A stretch of DNA of 64,000 nt, taken from Miscanthus floridulus. Lineage: Eukaryota > Streptophyta > Magnoliopsida > Poales > Poaceae. The DNA is taken from positions 114,287,162 through 114,351,161 of the forward strand of contig NC_089595.1 of NCBI RefSeq assembly GCF_019320115.1, given 5' to 3'. The notes beneath the pieces are model-generated. The model was not told the origin of the DNA. It worked only from the letters and a program-made list of their open reading frames with translations, and ran no database searches. The position numbers and the translations under genes were made by a program. Of this stretch, positions 48,366 to 60,592 are shown piece by piece. How positions within the stretch are numbered: position 1 is the stretch's first letter; every line of letters starts with the position of its first letter.

Positions 48366-49157
48366 CCCCCAAGCCTCCACCTTTGGAGGCTGCTGATTCT
48401 GCTGAGATAGACACACGTTTTTGAGCCTTGCCAACTCTCCTAAACCCTCTCTTAGTGAGTGTGTGATCCAAATTGCAAAATCAATTTGTGGGTTAAGAGA
48501 GAATTTGAAAAAGAGAGCAAGCCACCACTTGAGCACTTATGCATATTGTCAATCTCGTGATTCACATTTGTTACTCTTGAACTCTTCGGTCCTAGATGGC
48601 TAGGCGTCGCTGGAGAGCAACCGAGAGATTGTGGTTGCTTCGGAAAGTTTGTAACGGTCGATTCCACCGCCTCGGAATCAAATTAGTGGAAGGAGGAAAA
48701 GGAGTTGGAAAAGACTCTGGCTAGAGTGACCTTCGTGGTACCCTCTAGGGCTGACCTTCGCTGGGTCGCCCGTAGCCCCCTCAACGGAGAGTAGGACTCG
48801 AACGAGTCCGAACTTCGGTAAAACAAATATCGTGTCTTAATTCGCATTTCATTTGATATTTGTGTTGCTCTAGCTGTGCTGCAGGTTCTCTGTGTATATT
48901 GTCATCTCCATTAGGTGCCTATAGTTTGGTTTGAAGATAGAAATCGAAAGGAGCAAGTTCGGGGCTGATCTGCAGAAATCGTGTATACCGGACACGTCCG
49001 GTATTCATACCGGACACGTCCGGTATTTCCTGCCTGCACTGAAAATATTTATTCTCTGTTCTAACTTGGTGTTGCAGGGTTGTAGCTTCTAGATATATTC
49101 TTTATACCTTGTTTACTTTGTGGCTAACTTGTGAGGGGTGGTAGTACTCTTGATTGC

Positions 49158-52020
49158 AATTTAAAATAGATCAAATACATGGGTTTACTAGCTCATGAAC
49201 AAACTCATACACTAACCACTAGATTATATAATCATTCAAGCAATAGTGGTAGTCTATGAATCTAAAAATTTTCATTTGTAATGCATGATCCTATAAGCAT
49301 GTACTATATGCACTAACCTTATACTAGTAAGGGATGAAAAATAATCATGCACAATACAATGATACCTTTGCTATATTGGAGAGGAAGATAGTCATATAGA
49401 TTTCAATTCATTTCTCTAATAGCACCATGAAGTCCAATTATAAGCTTAGTGAAGACCAATAGATGCCAATTCTTTGAATTCCTATTCTTCACCCATATGA
49501 ATTGAGAATCACTAATGATCAAGTGCACTCTTCTTGTTGTGGTTGGCTTGCTTCTTCTTTGATCATTGCTTGCTTGAGAGTACTAAAAGATGCACCACTT
49601 GTAATACCACTTGAAATTTCATGATATCACTTGAAATTTTATGACTTGTTCTCTTTTGGGTGTTGCTTGCTTTCTAGACCAATCTCTTGATTTTCTTCAA
49701 CCAAGTACCTCAAATGTCCCTTTAGATTACCACTTTGATTTTAGCCATCCAAGCCTAGGGCGAAGTGACCTCTCTCCAAAGAACCATCCTTGATACTTAC
49801 TTGAAATAACTTAAAAGAAAATCACTTGATCCACTTGAAAGATTTTGTTTGATTGATCCATATTGTTGGACTTAATTCGATGAATAACTTTGAATCCTTC
49901 TTTAAGTCCTTTTCTTTCTACTTGTTTAAGTCCTTTTGTTTCTATCAAAAGATCTCCAATTATCACTAGAACTTAAACTTTATCTTCATCTTGATCTTGG
50001 TCTTGATCTCTAGCTTGAGTACCAAATGTGTACCAGATACACTCTTCAAACAAATTGTCTTGTACTCATCATTTGTCATGCTTCTATCTCAAACCAAAAC
50101 CAAAACATAGGTACTTCAATCACTTATAGATATGATTCTAATTTGAGGACCTTTGAATCTAAGTGACTTCTGATCAATCCAATAATTGTTATTTTCCTAA
50201 CAGATTCTGTACTCTTCAAAGAATAAATCATATCTCCCAAAGTACAAATCCAAAAACTACGAAATTTGGTGAAGATGTGACACACTAAGTCTTCTAGTAG
50301 CTGTAAAAATTTTAGCTTCTTTTGACTTCTATATTGCTACCAGATTTTATATCTTTCCACACTACTATATGCTGAAAACTGCTGCACTATAGCTGACAAG
50401 ATCTACTCCAAATCCGAAGTATCACTTATCCAAATCTCATAAAATTTGCACAGCAACTAATACCATAAGTGTAGAGCATGCAGACCAAATTTCAAGCCAA
50501 TACAAATAGATTTGGTTGCTCAAACATGTCAATGATCATTGCTAGCTCAGATTTTCAATATTGGACAGATTTCAATAATTGAGCAATTTTTCTCCAAATT
50601 GAACCAAACTTGAAATCAACTTGTTTGAATACTCTCACAAGACATATGTCCATTCAAACCACTTACTAGAAGAATTCTTATGAACATATCCAATCAAACC
50701 AACTTCAAACTTGATTACTTAAGCATTTAATCCATTCAAACATCTCATAGCAAGCAACATATGCATATATATCCAATTCAATTAACTCATATGCACCCAA
50801 ATAAACTTTGATCAACAAGAGATATACCTTGATAGCTTATGATCATCTTTGCAAGCTTCAACTCCACTTATTTGCAGGCATTCAAATATATCAATAAATT
50901 CCCATAACTTGAATATGACACTTGTATGTTGATAGCATATGGACTTCACTCAATTTTGACTTGGCATTGGGATAGAATTGCACTAGGTTTTAATACTTGA
51001 CTCAACATAAGATGAACAATAATAATTTCATTGAATCAAGTCTCCAATGCCATGGTACCTACAAACGATCATCCACTTTTCGATGGTACCCAAACTAGTT
51101 TGGGTCCTCTCATGTTAGACGCAACATACTTAGGCATAGCCTTAGTATGAATAGCGGATTTTTTGCAACACTAACCAATAAGGTACAATAACAAACCTTC
51201 CTAGGCATAATATTTGCATCAATTGAAATAGGCTTAGGATTCTCACTTAGGGGACATGAATTAGCCAAGAATTGATTTTCTCTTTTTCGAATATTTGGCA
51301 AAATTATGATTTTTAAAAACTTGAGAGAGATTTTAGACGGACATAGGGATTTTTATGGACTTGAGAGAACCATGTCACATATGATTAGGCAAATAATCAA
51401 CCAAGGGTAGCAATAATCACAATATGACATGACTAGGTCACAAAGACCCAAAAACCACATGATTTTCAAAAACCACACCACCTACACATGCTAGTTAGGG
51501 ATTTTGAAAAACATCTATCATATATCACACAAATGCACACACTAGCATATAAAGGGCCTTAGATGCACTTACAATGCATGTATGTAAATACATACCTTTG
51601 CCTTGAGCCCACAATATCACCACTGAGATAATACATGGCATGACAACATCATGTTGACCTCACTTGTCAAATAATCATACCATATATGAAATCAATTTTC
51701 ATCCAAAAGACTACAAATAATGCTAGATAAATTTGTTAGTCCACAATGGTGCAAAATAGAAATTGAGCTCCCCCTAAATAAGTACCACAAGTAATTTGAA
51801 TGACTTTCAACAGGCACTTTATTCTTTTAAGAATTTGGGAGTCAATTTTCCATTTTGACCAACACAAAGTAATTTGCCATATTTAAATTTCGTTGAGACA
51901 TACTCACAACCCACTTAGATTTGATAGATCACAAGCTTCTGAATATGCTGCATTGGTAAATATGCTAGATAAATTCCTTCGGTAAATATGCTGCATTGGT
52001 GATATAGAAGCAATGCCCAA
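49158..52020. other. AT-rich block between LTR and ORF of the SIRE-like element
   Basis: Noncoding on the plus strand. On the minus strand near 51060-51140 the reading KAMPKYVASNMRGPKLVWVP resembles the GPK-VWVP linker between gag and pol of SIRE-type elements, so the block may be part of an inverted SIRE relic. The words gctgcattggtaaatatgc occur twice near 51950-51995. The block up to about 51560 is duplicated at 61600-64000. I see no host gene in it. Confidence 0.4.
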
Positions 52021-52328
52021 AGTTTGGAATTGATCCGTGGTGGTTTGAATCGAGAAACCCCGGGTAGGGTTGCTGGTCGCCCATACCAGACGTGTCCGGT
52101 ATGGCCCAGTAGAGCAGACTCCCTGCTGTTCTCTGACTCAATCCTATCTGAATGGTTTGTTAGGCTTAGTTTCTTTTGTATCCATGTTTTGCAAACCTTG
52201 TGACAATGGTGTGTCGAGGTGATTGTAAAACCTTAGATAAAAGAATCTATGTCTAATTACAATTCAAGAATAAGCTATGGGCATGTATCTAAAATTCTTT
52301 AGAAATCTTTGGATACAGGACATCAGCC

Positions 52329-54161
52329 ATGAGTGGACGACAGGAGCCAAGGTCCAAGCACAGGCATGATCCAGCACTTGAGAAGTACAAGAAGGCGAGA
52401 CAGGATATGCATCCTGGATTTCAGCCAACCAGTAGGAGGTCCACCAGGGCTGCCTCTAGTGCAGTAGCTTAGTATGCAGAGGGGTCTGAGAGCTCTTCTT
52501 CTGACACAGACACTGATGAGTTCAGAGTGGAGTCTAGAGATGAAAGAAAGAGGAAGAGCACTGACAGAGGATCAGATGGTGACAGCTCAGATGAGGAGCA
52601 GGAGATTGAGGAGGAGGAGTCAGTTCCTCCAGTTCAGCACCAGCCTGGTCAGGGGATGCATTATGGTCTTCTTGAGACACGTCTGCCCAATGTACCCTCC
52701 TATGTTTCCAGAGTTGACTACCGGGGAAAGGGTATGACCAGGAAGGCTAGAGATGAGCGAAGGGTTGATCCGAGGAGCTTACCTAAGGTTCAGTACAATC
52801 ACCGCTTCTAGACAGCCTTTCACTTGGACTTCTACTCCAGTGTGATTCTTACCAGGAACCCAGTAATTGCCAGGTCTCAGTGGATTGACTGGCAATATAT
52901 TAGAGAGTTGCAGAAGGCCTCAGTTGATCATGCTATTGCCATCTGCCAGAGCACAGGAGTTTATGAGATCATGGAGTTCTAGCATGACTGGAACACAGAG
53001 GTAGTAGCTCAGTTCTATGCTACTCTATTTGTTGAGGAGGATGAGCGGCGGATGCACTGGATGCTTGAGGGCTAGTGGTACAGTGTTGACTATGATGTTT
53101 TTGCCGCCCATCTTGGCTTCTTTGAGGATGATCTCCAGAGGGATAGGATCCACACCGAGCAGGTGTTACCCCCTGAGCAGCTCGCATATATGTATCCTCC
53201 TGGTGGTGTGAGAGGAGCTGTGGGGAAGGTTCTAGGTCTTCACCCTACCTACAGGTACCTGGATAGAATATTCAGGAAGACTATTAACTGCAAGGGTGGA
53301 GACAAGGGCACCATTGCTGATTACTCCAGGAACCTACTCCACAGGATGGCACCTGATGCTCAGCCCTTCAGCGTGTTTGACTTTATTTGGTCCGAGATCA
53401 GGAGTGTTGGAGAGAGGCCCCTCAAGGGCTATGGTTTTGCTCCTTATATCATGCATATGATTGAGCAGATGACAGGGCACACATTTGAGTATGATAAGAT
53501 TCACAAGGCCCTGAAGATTATTGCAGATTTGCCTGAGACAGGGTTACCTCCAGCAGGACCAGGAGGAGCAGCAGCAGCACCAGAGGCAGATGCACTTGGG
53601 AGTGGTGCACCAGCAGGAGCTTCACCTTCACCACGTGCTCCTTCACGTTCTACTTCACGCCGTGGCAGTCCTCCTTTGCCTATCCGCAGGCTTTTTAGCT
53701 CCATATTTGAGATGTGCCGTGACATCCAGACTAGGCAGCAGAAGGAGAGGGAGGCTAGGAGGAAGGACACTTGAACTTTGAAGCAAATTGCTTCTAATCT
53801 TGAGCTTGATCCTCCTAGGTCTCCTCTATCAGATGAGGCAGCTAGTGAGCCTGCGACTGAGGAGCAGCAGCAGGCTAGATATGATAGAGAGTATGTTGAG
53901 TTCATACAGCGACAGCAGCAGCAGTAGGCACCTGAGCACCCTGACACTCTACCACTTCAGGCTCATGTGCCTACTCACTCTCAGCCACGTCCCAGCACTG
54001 CAGACGACTATGCTACAGATTGGTGGAGTGACCTGACAGGTGGTGGTGGCTTCTACGGGTCTGGTGGCTATGACGTGTCTGGTGCGGGTGGTTCTCGTCC
54101 AGCCGGTGTTGCATGCTCAGATGATGAGGATGCTGGTCGAGATGATGATGATGATGAGTGA
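52329..54161 (+). pseudogene. 611-codon frame of the SIRE-like element, 'putative plant transposon protein' type
   Basis: The start MSGRQEPRSKHRHDPALEKY is the first ATG of the frame. Then come an acidic Ser-rich stretch (SESSSSDTDTDEF), the core (WNTEVVAQFYATL, RRMHWMLEG, WYSVDYDVFAAHLGF at about residues 220-265; GGDKGTIADYSRN, FIWSEIRSVGERPLKGYGFA, YIMHMIEQMTGHTF near 320-390), a Pro/Ala/Ser linker, basic and Gln-rich parts and an acidic end (DDEDAGRDDDDDE). The core resembles proteins listed in grass genomes as 'putative plant transposon protein'; function is unknown. Six in-frame stops: TAG at 52470, 52809, 52980, 53073 and 53925, TGA at 53772, but no frameshift over 1.8 kb. At two sites (EF*HDW, EG*WYS) Gln is the natural residue. 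No gag, protease or polymerase motif. Confidence 0.7.
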
Positions 54162-54761
54162 TCTCAGCTTTCCGTGATAGCTTGTAGCCCCTTTGTCCTT
54201 AGTATGTCATTGTTGGACCTTTATGGTGATAGATGACAAAGGGGGAGAGAGACTGATTAAAGCTTCAGGATAGTTTCATTTACTTATCTTTGTACCTGAA
54301 GATATGTACTGTAGGCTTGTTTTTGTGAGAGATGAGACTTATGCTTTATCTATGTATCTCTTGAGACATAATCTTTATCTATATATATCAGTGGTTTCTG
54401 GACTTGAGAAAATTTGTAATGAGTGCTATGTGTGAATTACATGTGTCATATTTATTTTCATAAGGACTATGCATGCTAGAATGAAAATATTTGATGTGAT
54501 GCCTTTATATTTATTCTTGTATGATATATCTTGTCATATGCATCACAGTTTCTCTTTGTCACACACACATGCACCCCACGGATGCAATGATTTAGGGGGA
54601 GTCTCCTATTTGTTTTAGTATGTGCAATTGACATTTGAGGTCATTGTGTGGATTCTAATCATAAGCACATATTAAGGGGGAGTCTCTCATAAATTATTAA
54701 ACCCAAAAGTTTAAATGTTTATATCATGTTGTAAGCTTTAATCAAGTTGTCATCAATCACC

Positions 54762-54775
54762 AAAAAGGGGGAGAT
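54762..54775 (+). promoter_or_regulatory. polypurine tract of the SIRE-like element
   Basis: aaaaagggggagat immediately before the 3' LTR start at 54776. Similar aggggga tracts stand at about 54240, 54594 and 54674. Confidence 0.8.
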
Positions 54776-57180
54776 TGAAAGTGCATCTAGCCCTTTAGTG
54801 GGTTTTGGATGATTGAATGACAACGTGATTAAAGGACTAACCCGTTTACTAAGTGTGAACAGGAAATAGGTTATCTCACAGGTACTTAATGAAAGCCAAA
54901 ATGATGTGTTGTTGTATAAACAATCTAGTTCAAGCACAAGACAATAATGCAAATAGAATTCATGTGAAGGCTTATTTCTTGTGGGATTTCCATGTACTAT
55001 GTGAAAGCAAGCTCGTGATTATTAGTTAATGAGACATGAGGGATTGCATATGGAATGGTCTCATACTTGAAGCTTACTAAATAAAAATGAAAAAGATAAC
55101 AATACATATGAATGGATGATTCAACAACAAGATGTGACTTGATGGCTTGAGATGGTGAAGATAGCAAGGAAAGGCTTCGAGGTACTAAGCAAGGGTGAAG
55201 GGCAAGCGACGGCTTGGCAGCCGAAGAACCTAGCTAGGGTCAAGAAGAAAGTACTTGCATTTAGTTGAGGTACTAATCAAGCTAAGATGGTCATATTAAT
55301 GTGAAGAATCAAATCTATAATGAAGTATTTGATGGAAGTGACTTGATACATTTGGGATTATTCAAACTTGATGAATGGAATCAAGTCACATGCTCAAGAT
55401 GGCTATGCTCAAGTGAAAAGATCAACATCAACATGTTAGCACCCTTACTTGATGAAGATTGGAAGGGACGGCATCAATACAAAAGAACAACTCAAGTGGT
55501 ACAAATTCATATTTCCGTTTATCTTGAGTTTAATAGGTATGCCGTACTATTAAGAGGGATGCATCGTGTTGATAGATAATGTTTTATAAGTGCTCAAGCC
55601 AACCCATGTGAGTTCTGAGAATTTGAGCGACAAAAGAGCTAACTGATTTGTTGCTGGTCTGGCAATACCGGACGTGTCCGATATTCATACCGGACGTGTC
55701 CGGTATTTGTCCAGCAGCTGTAAAATTGTTGTTCTCGGGTTGGTTAGTCAGGAGTTCCGACATAGGTTGGGAGTTCCGACGGTCGGGAGTCCCGGCATGG
55801 GTCGGGAGTTCCGACGGTCGGGAGTCCCGGCATGGGTCGGGAGTTCCGACGTCTCGCACTTCAACTGACTTGGAGGGTCCACTGTCCTGGTCATACCGGA
55901 CGTGTCCGATATTCATACCGGACGTGTCCGATATGGATGACCAGAGGCCAACGGCTAGTTTTCAAAAGTCGTGAGGATCGGGAGTTCCGACGTGAGTCGG
56001 GAGTTCCGACGGTCGGGAGTTCCGACATGCGTCAGGAGTTCCGACACCTCACTAACCTTAACTTAGTTACATGTTTTTCAAATATGCTGAGGGTCGGGAG
56101 TTCCGACGTGAGTCGGGAGTCCCGGCATTCATCGGGAGTTCCGACGCCTCACAACTTCACTGTAATTATGTTACCGTTGGCGCAGTGTGAGTCATACCGG
56201 ATGTGTCCGGTATGCATACCGGACATGTCCGGTATTGCAACGGCTATAAAACGGCTAGTTTTTCAAGGGGGCTATAAATACCCCCAAGCCTCCACCTTTG
56301 GAGGCTGCTGATTCTACTGAGATAGACACACGTTTTTGAGCCTGGCCAACTCTCCTAAACCCTCTCTTAGTGAGTGTGTGATCCAAATTGCAAAATCAAT
56401 TTGTGGGTTAAGAAAGAATTTGAAAAAGAGAGCAAGCCACCACTTGAGCACTTGTGCATATTGTCAATCTCGTGATTCGCATTTGTTACTCTTGGACTCT
56501 TCGGTCCTAGACGGCTAGGCGTCGCCGGAGAGCAACCGAGAGATTGTGGTTGCTTCGGAAAGTTTGTAACGGTCGATTCCGCCGCCTCGGAATCAAATTA
56601 GTGGAAGGAGAAAAAGGAGTTGGAAAAGACTCTGGCTAGAGTGACCTTCGTGGTACCCTCTAGGGCTGACCTTCGCTGGGTCGCCCGTAGCCCCCTCAAC
56701 GGAGAGTAGGACTCGAACGAGTCCGAACTTTGGTAAAACAAATATCGTGTCTTAATTCGCATTTCATTTGATATTTGTGTTGCTCTAGCTGTGCTACAGG
56801 TTCTCTGTGTATATTGTCATCTCTATTAGGTGCCTGCAGTTTGGTTTGAAGATAGAAATCGAAAGGAGCAAGTTCAGGGCTGATCTGCAGAAATCGTGTA
56901 TACCAGACACGTCCGGTATTCATACCGGACACGTCTGGTATTTCCTGCCTGCACTGAAAATATTTATTCTCTGTTCTAACTTGGTGTTGTAGGGTTGTAG
57001 CTTCTAGATATATTCTTTATACCTTGTTTACTTTGTGGCTAACTTGTGAGGGGTGGTAGTACTCTTGATTTGGAGTTTCCATTTTGGAAACTCCCCTTTC
57101 TAATTGTTTCCGCATTTAAAGGTGTTAATTTTCAGAAACGCCTATTCACCCCCCTCTAGGCGGCATCCTAGGTCCTTTCA
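54776..57180 (+). repeat. 3' LTR of the SIRE-like element (2405 bp)
   Basis: tgaaag...ctttca, the 6-base inverted ends of SIRE-type LTRs. It contains about 13 gggagttccgac-type words (55745-56150) and four pairs of accggacgtgtccggt-type palindromes (about 55666, 55894, 56196 and 56900). This LTR is complete. Confidence 0.93.
56273..56280 (+). promoter_or_regulatory. TATA box in the 3' LTR
   Basis: tataaata in gggggctataaatacccccaa, the counterpart of 48358-48365. Confidence 0.65.
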
Positions 57181-57185
57181 GATAC

Positions 57186-58787
57186 TCCATTTCAGCACAC
57201 AACTCTGCTGACATAGATGTTGTCTAAATTTTATTGGCATAGCTCTTTCTGCTAAGTGCATCAGCTACAACGTTTGCCCTTCCCGGGTGATAATGCACTT
57301 CCAAATCATAGTCTTTGATCAATTCCAACCAACGACGTTGTCTTAGATTCAGATCTAATTGGGTGAAGATATATTTCAAACTCTTATGATCAGTATAGAT
57401 ATCACTCTCATGTCCAATCAGATAATGTCTCCAGATCTTTAAAGCATGAACCATAGCTGCCAATTCCAAGTCATGAGTAGGATAATTCAACTCATGCTTC
57501 CTTAGTTGTCTAGATGCATATGCAACCACTCTTCCTTCTTGCATAAGCACACATCCAAGACCCAACAGGATGCATCACAATATATAGAGAAGTTTTTGTT
57601 TAAATCGGGCAAAATTAATACTAGAGCTGTAGTCAATCTCTTCTTTAGCTCTTCAAAGTTTGCCTGGCATTTATCCAACCATACATACTTAACATTCTTT
57701 TCCAACAAAGCTGTCATAGGCTTGGCTAGCTTGGAAAAGCCTTCAATGAACCTTCGGTAATAACCAGCCAATCCCAAAAAGCTATGAATCTCACTTACAG
57801 TAGTTGGTGGTTTCCAATTCAGTACATCTTGCACTTTGCCTGGATCCACTGCTATTCCACCATTGGAGACAACATGACCCAGAAAAGAGACTTCCTTTAA
57901 CCAAAACTCACACTTGCTCCGCTTAGCGTACAACTTATGCTCTCTAAGCTTTGCAAGACCATCCTTATGTGTTCCGCATGTTCTTCTTCAGTCTTGGAGA
58001 ATATTAGTATGTCATCTATGAATACTACCACAAATTTATCCAGAAACTCCATGAACACCTTATTCATCAAATACATGAAGTATGCAGGTACATTGGTCAA
58101 TCCAAAAGATATAACAGTGTACTCATACAATCCATACCGTGTAGTGAATGTTGTCTTGGGTATATCCGAGTTCCGAATCTTAAGCTGATGATAACCAGAT
58201 CGGAGATCAATCTTGGAGAACACATGAGCTCCTCTCAACTGATCAAACAAATCATCTATCCTAAGCAAAGGGTATTTATTCTTGATGGTAACCTCATTAA
58301 GTGAGCGGTAATCCACACACATCCATTGACTACCATCCTTCTTATCCACAAAGATCACAGGTGCCCCCCACGGGGAAGAACTGGGGCGTATGAAACCTTT
58401 TTCTTGCAACTCTTTTAGTTGTTTCTTAAGCTCTTCTAATTCATTAACTCCCATTCTATATGGATGTTTAGCTATTGGTGCAGTTCTAGGTAATAATTCA
58501 ATAATGAATTCAATGTCTTGGTCAGGTGGCATACCTGGCAAGTCATCGGGGAAGACATCCAAGAATTCCTCCATGACACGATCTTGTTTATTGTCTTCAC
58601 CATCTAGCTGATTCACTGTGGCTGTAGGATGAGCTTGCACTACTACTTCTACATAGATTCTATCCCCATTGAGTGATGTCACAACCACAGATTTCTCCTG
58701 ACACTGAATCACTACCCGGTGTTGTTTCATCCAATCTATTCCCAGAATAAGATCAATTCCCGCTGTTCTCAACACAATAGGCTTCAC
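57186..58787 (-). pseudogene. reverse transcriptase and RNase H of the chromovirus
   Basis: Reverse transcriptase landmarks: [70 protein letters not shown], and the active site [11 protein letters not shown]. RNase [62 protein letters not shown], with Asp, Glu and Asp in place. Two one-base shifts (near 57935 in a caaag run and near 57570) split it. The frame runs into the target site at 57181 and continues in the integrase at 46908. Such single-base shifts could be old mutations or consensus errors. Confidence 0.93.
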
Positions 58788-60179
58788 CTTGAAGTCTACC
58801 CCCCCTTAAGGAAATGCTAGTTGAGGGGCTCCAATAAGAAGCGGGCATACTACCTCCTGGGAAATTCACTAGTATAGGGTTTTTCATGACACACAAAGGT
58901 ATGCTATGCATTCTAACAAAAGCTTGGGAGATAAAAGAATGCGAAGCACCAGAATCAAAAAGTACGGTAGCAGAAACAGAGTTGACACTGAACGTACCCA
59001 ACATGACCTCAGGCGTCTCCTGAGCTACATTAGATGACACATAGTTCACCTTCGCTGTGAGAGGTGGTCGGGCGTTGAACTTCTGATTATTGGTCTGGTT
59101 CTGAGGTGCTTGTTGGTTCTGCTTCTTAGGACACTGATGAGCATAGTGCCCTACTTCTCCACATCGGTAACAGGCATTGGGATTGTTGGGTGCACCACTC
59201 TTCACAGGAGCATTGTTAGGCACTCCCTGGCGTGTTGCAGGATTGCTAGTCTGTTGCGGGGGACACTGATTTCCAAACTGTTGCTGATACTGAGGGCGTT
59301 GTTGGAACTGGTTCCTCTGAGGATGCTGACCACGGTTTCCCTGATGAGTTAGCCCTTGATTCCTCTGCTGGAAACCTTGCTGGGGATAAGCACGTGGGCG
59401 AGTGTTGCTTCCAGAAGCTTGCCCTTGGAGCCTTCTCTTCTTAGCTTCCATCTCCTTGCGCTTATCATCAATCACGATTGCGCGATTCACCAAAGACTGG
59501 AAGTTAGGATAAGTATTAGACATCAGCTGGAGCTGTAGTCCATCATAGAGTCCCTTGAGGAAACGGCGTTGCTTATCCTTGTCATCTGCCACATCATTAG
59601 GAGCGTAGCAAGATAGTTGTGCGAACTTGTCCCGATATTCCGCCACAGTCATTGATCCTTGCTTGAGAGATTTGAATTCTTCCTGCTTTAGTTCCACTAG
59701 TCTATCAGGAATATGGTATGATCGGAAACTATCCTTGAATTCCTGCCAAGTGATAGCAGGAGCATTGTTGGGACGTCCAAACTGGAATGATTCCCACCAA
59801 TCCTGAGCAGCTCCTTGGAGTTGTCCAGAAGCGTACAACACCTTCTCAAGGTCGTTGCATTGTGCTATGTTCAGTTGTTTCTCCACAGCACGCAAACCAA
59901 TCATCGGCCTCCATAGGGTCTGTGGCATGGGTGAACACCGGTGGGACGACCTTTCATAAACTCTCCACGCTTATCTCTAACCTGGACAGGCAGTGGCCCT
60001 CTTGTAGGTTCATTGTCCAAGCGCTGTATCATAGCTTGCATCAGCTGCGCTTGCATTCCCAATATCTGTTCCATGGTCACAGGTGGCGGTGGTGGTGAAT
60101 TTATGAGAGCATCACGCCCACGACCACGGCCTCTACCTCTTCCTCTCTTGCGGTCATCTGTTTTCCAACAAATGTGCAA
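58753..60179 (-). pseudogene. gag and protease of the chromovirus
   Basis: From 60179: an Arg/Gly-rich start (RGRGRGRGRD), PPPPPVTMEQILGMQAQLMQ, then, after two compensating one-base shifts near 59905-59940, the gag domain (LYASGQLQGAAQDWWESFQF, TWQEFKDSFRSYHIPDRLVE, VAEYRDKFAQLSCYAPNDV, RRFLKGLYDGLQ). A Gln-rich part and one zinc knuckle CYRCGEVGHYAHQC follow. The protease motif LFDSGASHSFIS is in the same frame. Another shift in a C/G run near 58800 separates the end of the protease from the reverse transcriptase frame ([13 protein letters not shown]). Gag forms the particle; the protease cleaves the polyprotein. Confidence 0.92.
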
Positions 60180-60592
60180 AATTTAGAGATTTTTTTTCCA
60201 ATTATAGAGAGCTTACAAAAGATAAGAAACAATGCTGAGAATTTCTGGACAAGGTTCAAATTCAGCAGTCTAGTAAAACTATCATAACTCGAGTTTCAGA
60301 GATCCAACAGAGGGGCACCAAGATTCGTTAGAAAGCTTAGGACATCAGCTACAACTTTCATTTAGACCACTTTTACAGATTCGAACTCACACATAGTCAA
60401 AAATAGAGTTAAACCGAAACTGTTCTGAGTTCCAGACAGCGCAGGAACATCAACTTGTGTCAGCTAGATCTCCCAAACCTGAACAGCTATTGACGTGATT
60501 CCAAGGACACTTGAAAGATACAGAGGTCTAGTTATTTCCACAAAAATTTCAGAATTTTTATCATCCCAAATTTCGAGATACAGATAAAGAAA

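Larger units (their letters stand above)
46914..49157 (+). repeat. 5' LTR of the SIRE-like element, right end missing
   Basis: Parallel to the 3' LTR up to ggtggtagtactcttgatt. There the 3' LTR goes on with tggagtttcc, while this copy goes on with gcaatttaaaatag. Scattered base differences and small indels between the LTRs show that the insertion is not very recent. Confidence 0.88.
46914..57180 (+). mobile_element. SIRE-like LTR retrotransposon without forward pol, TSD GATAC
   Basis: 5' LTR from 46914 (tgaaagtgcatctag), 3' LTR 54776-57180 ending ggtcctttca, and target duplication gatac at 46909-46913 and 57181-57185. Several purine tracts of the aggggga type stand before the 3' LTR, as in SIRE/Maximus elements. 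The internal region holds a 611-codon frame of unknown function (52329-54161) and no plus-strand protease, integrase or reverse transcriptase, so it must have depended on a partner. The last 110 or so bases of the 5' LTR and the PBS are missing; from 49158 to about 52020 lies an AT-rich block I cannot assign firmly. Confidence 0.85.
42457..60592 (-). mobile_element. chromovirus-type Ty3/gypsy element (probably Tekay/Del), split by a SIRE-like element
   Basis: Minus-strand order: gag (from 60179), protease, reverse transcriptase, RNase H (to 57186), interruption by 46914-57180, integrase with C-terminal chromodomain (46908-45431), polypurine tract, 3' LTR (45381-42457). The coding frame joins exactly when the insert and one copy of its target duplication are removed (CAEMEY before, LNLSLV after). 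The 5' LTR is missing: at 60593 the sequence jumps into a copy of 48155 and onward. The chromodomain identifies a chromovirus; the long LTR and integrase sequence suggest Tekay/Del. Confidence 0.9.
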
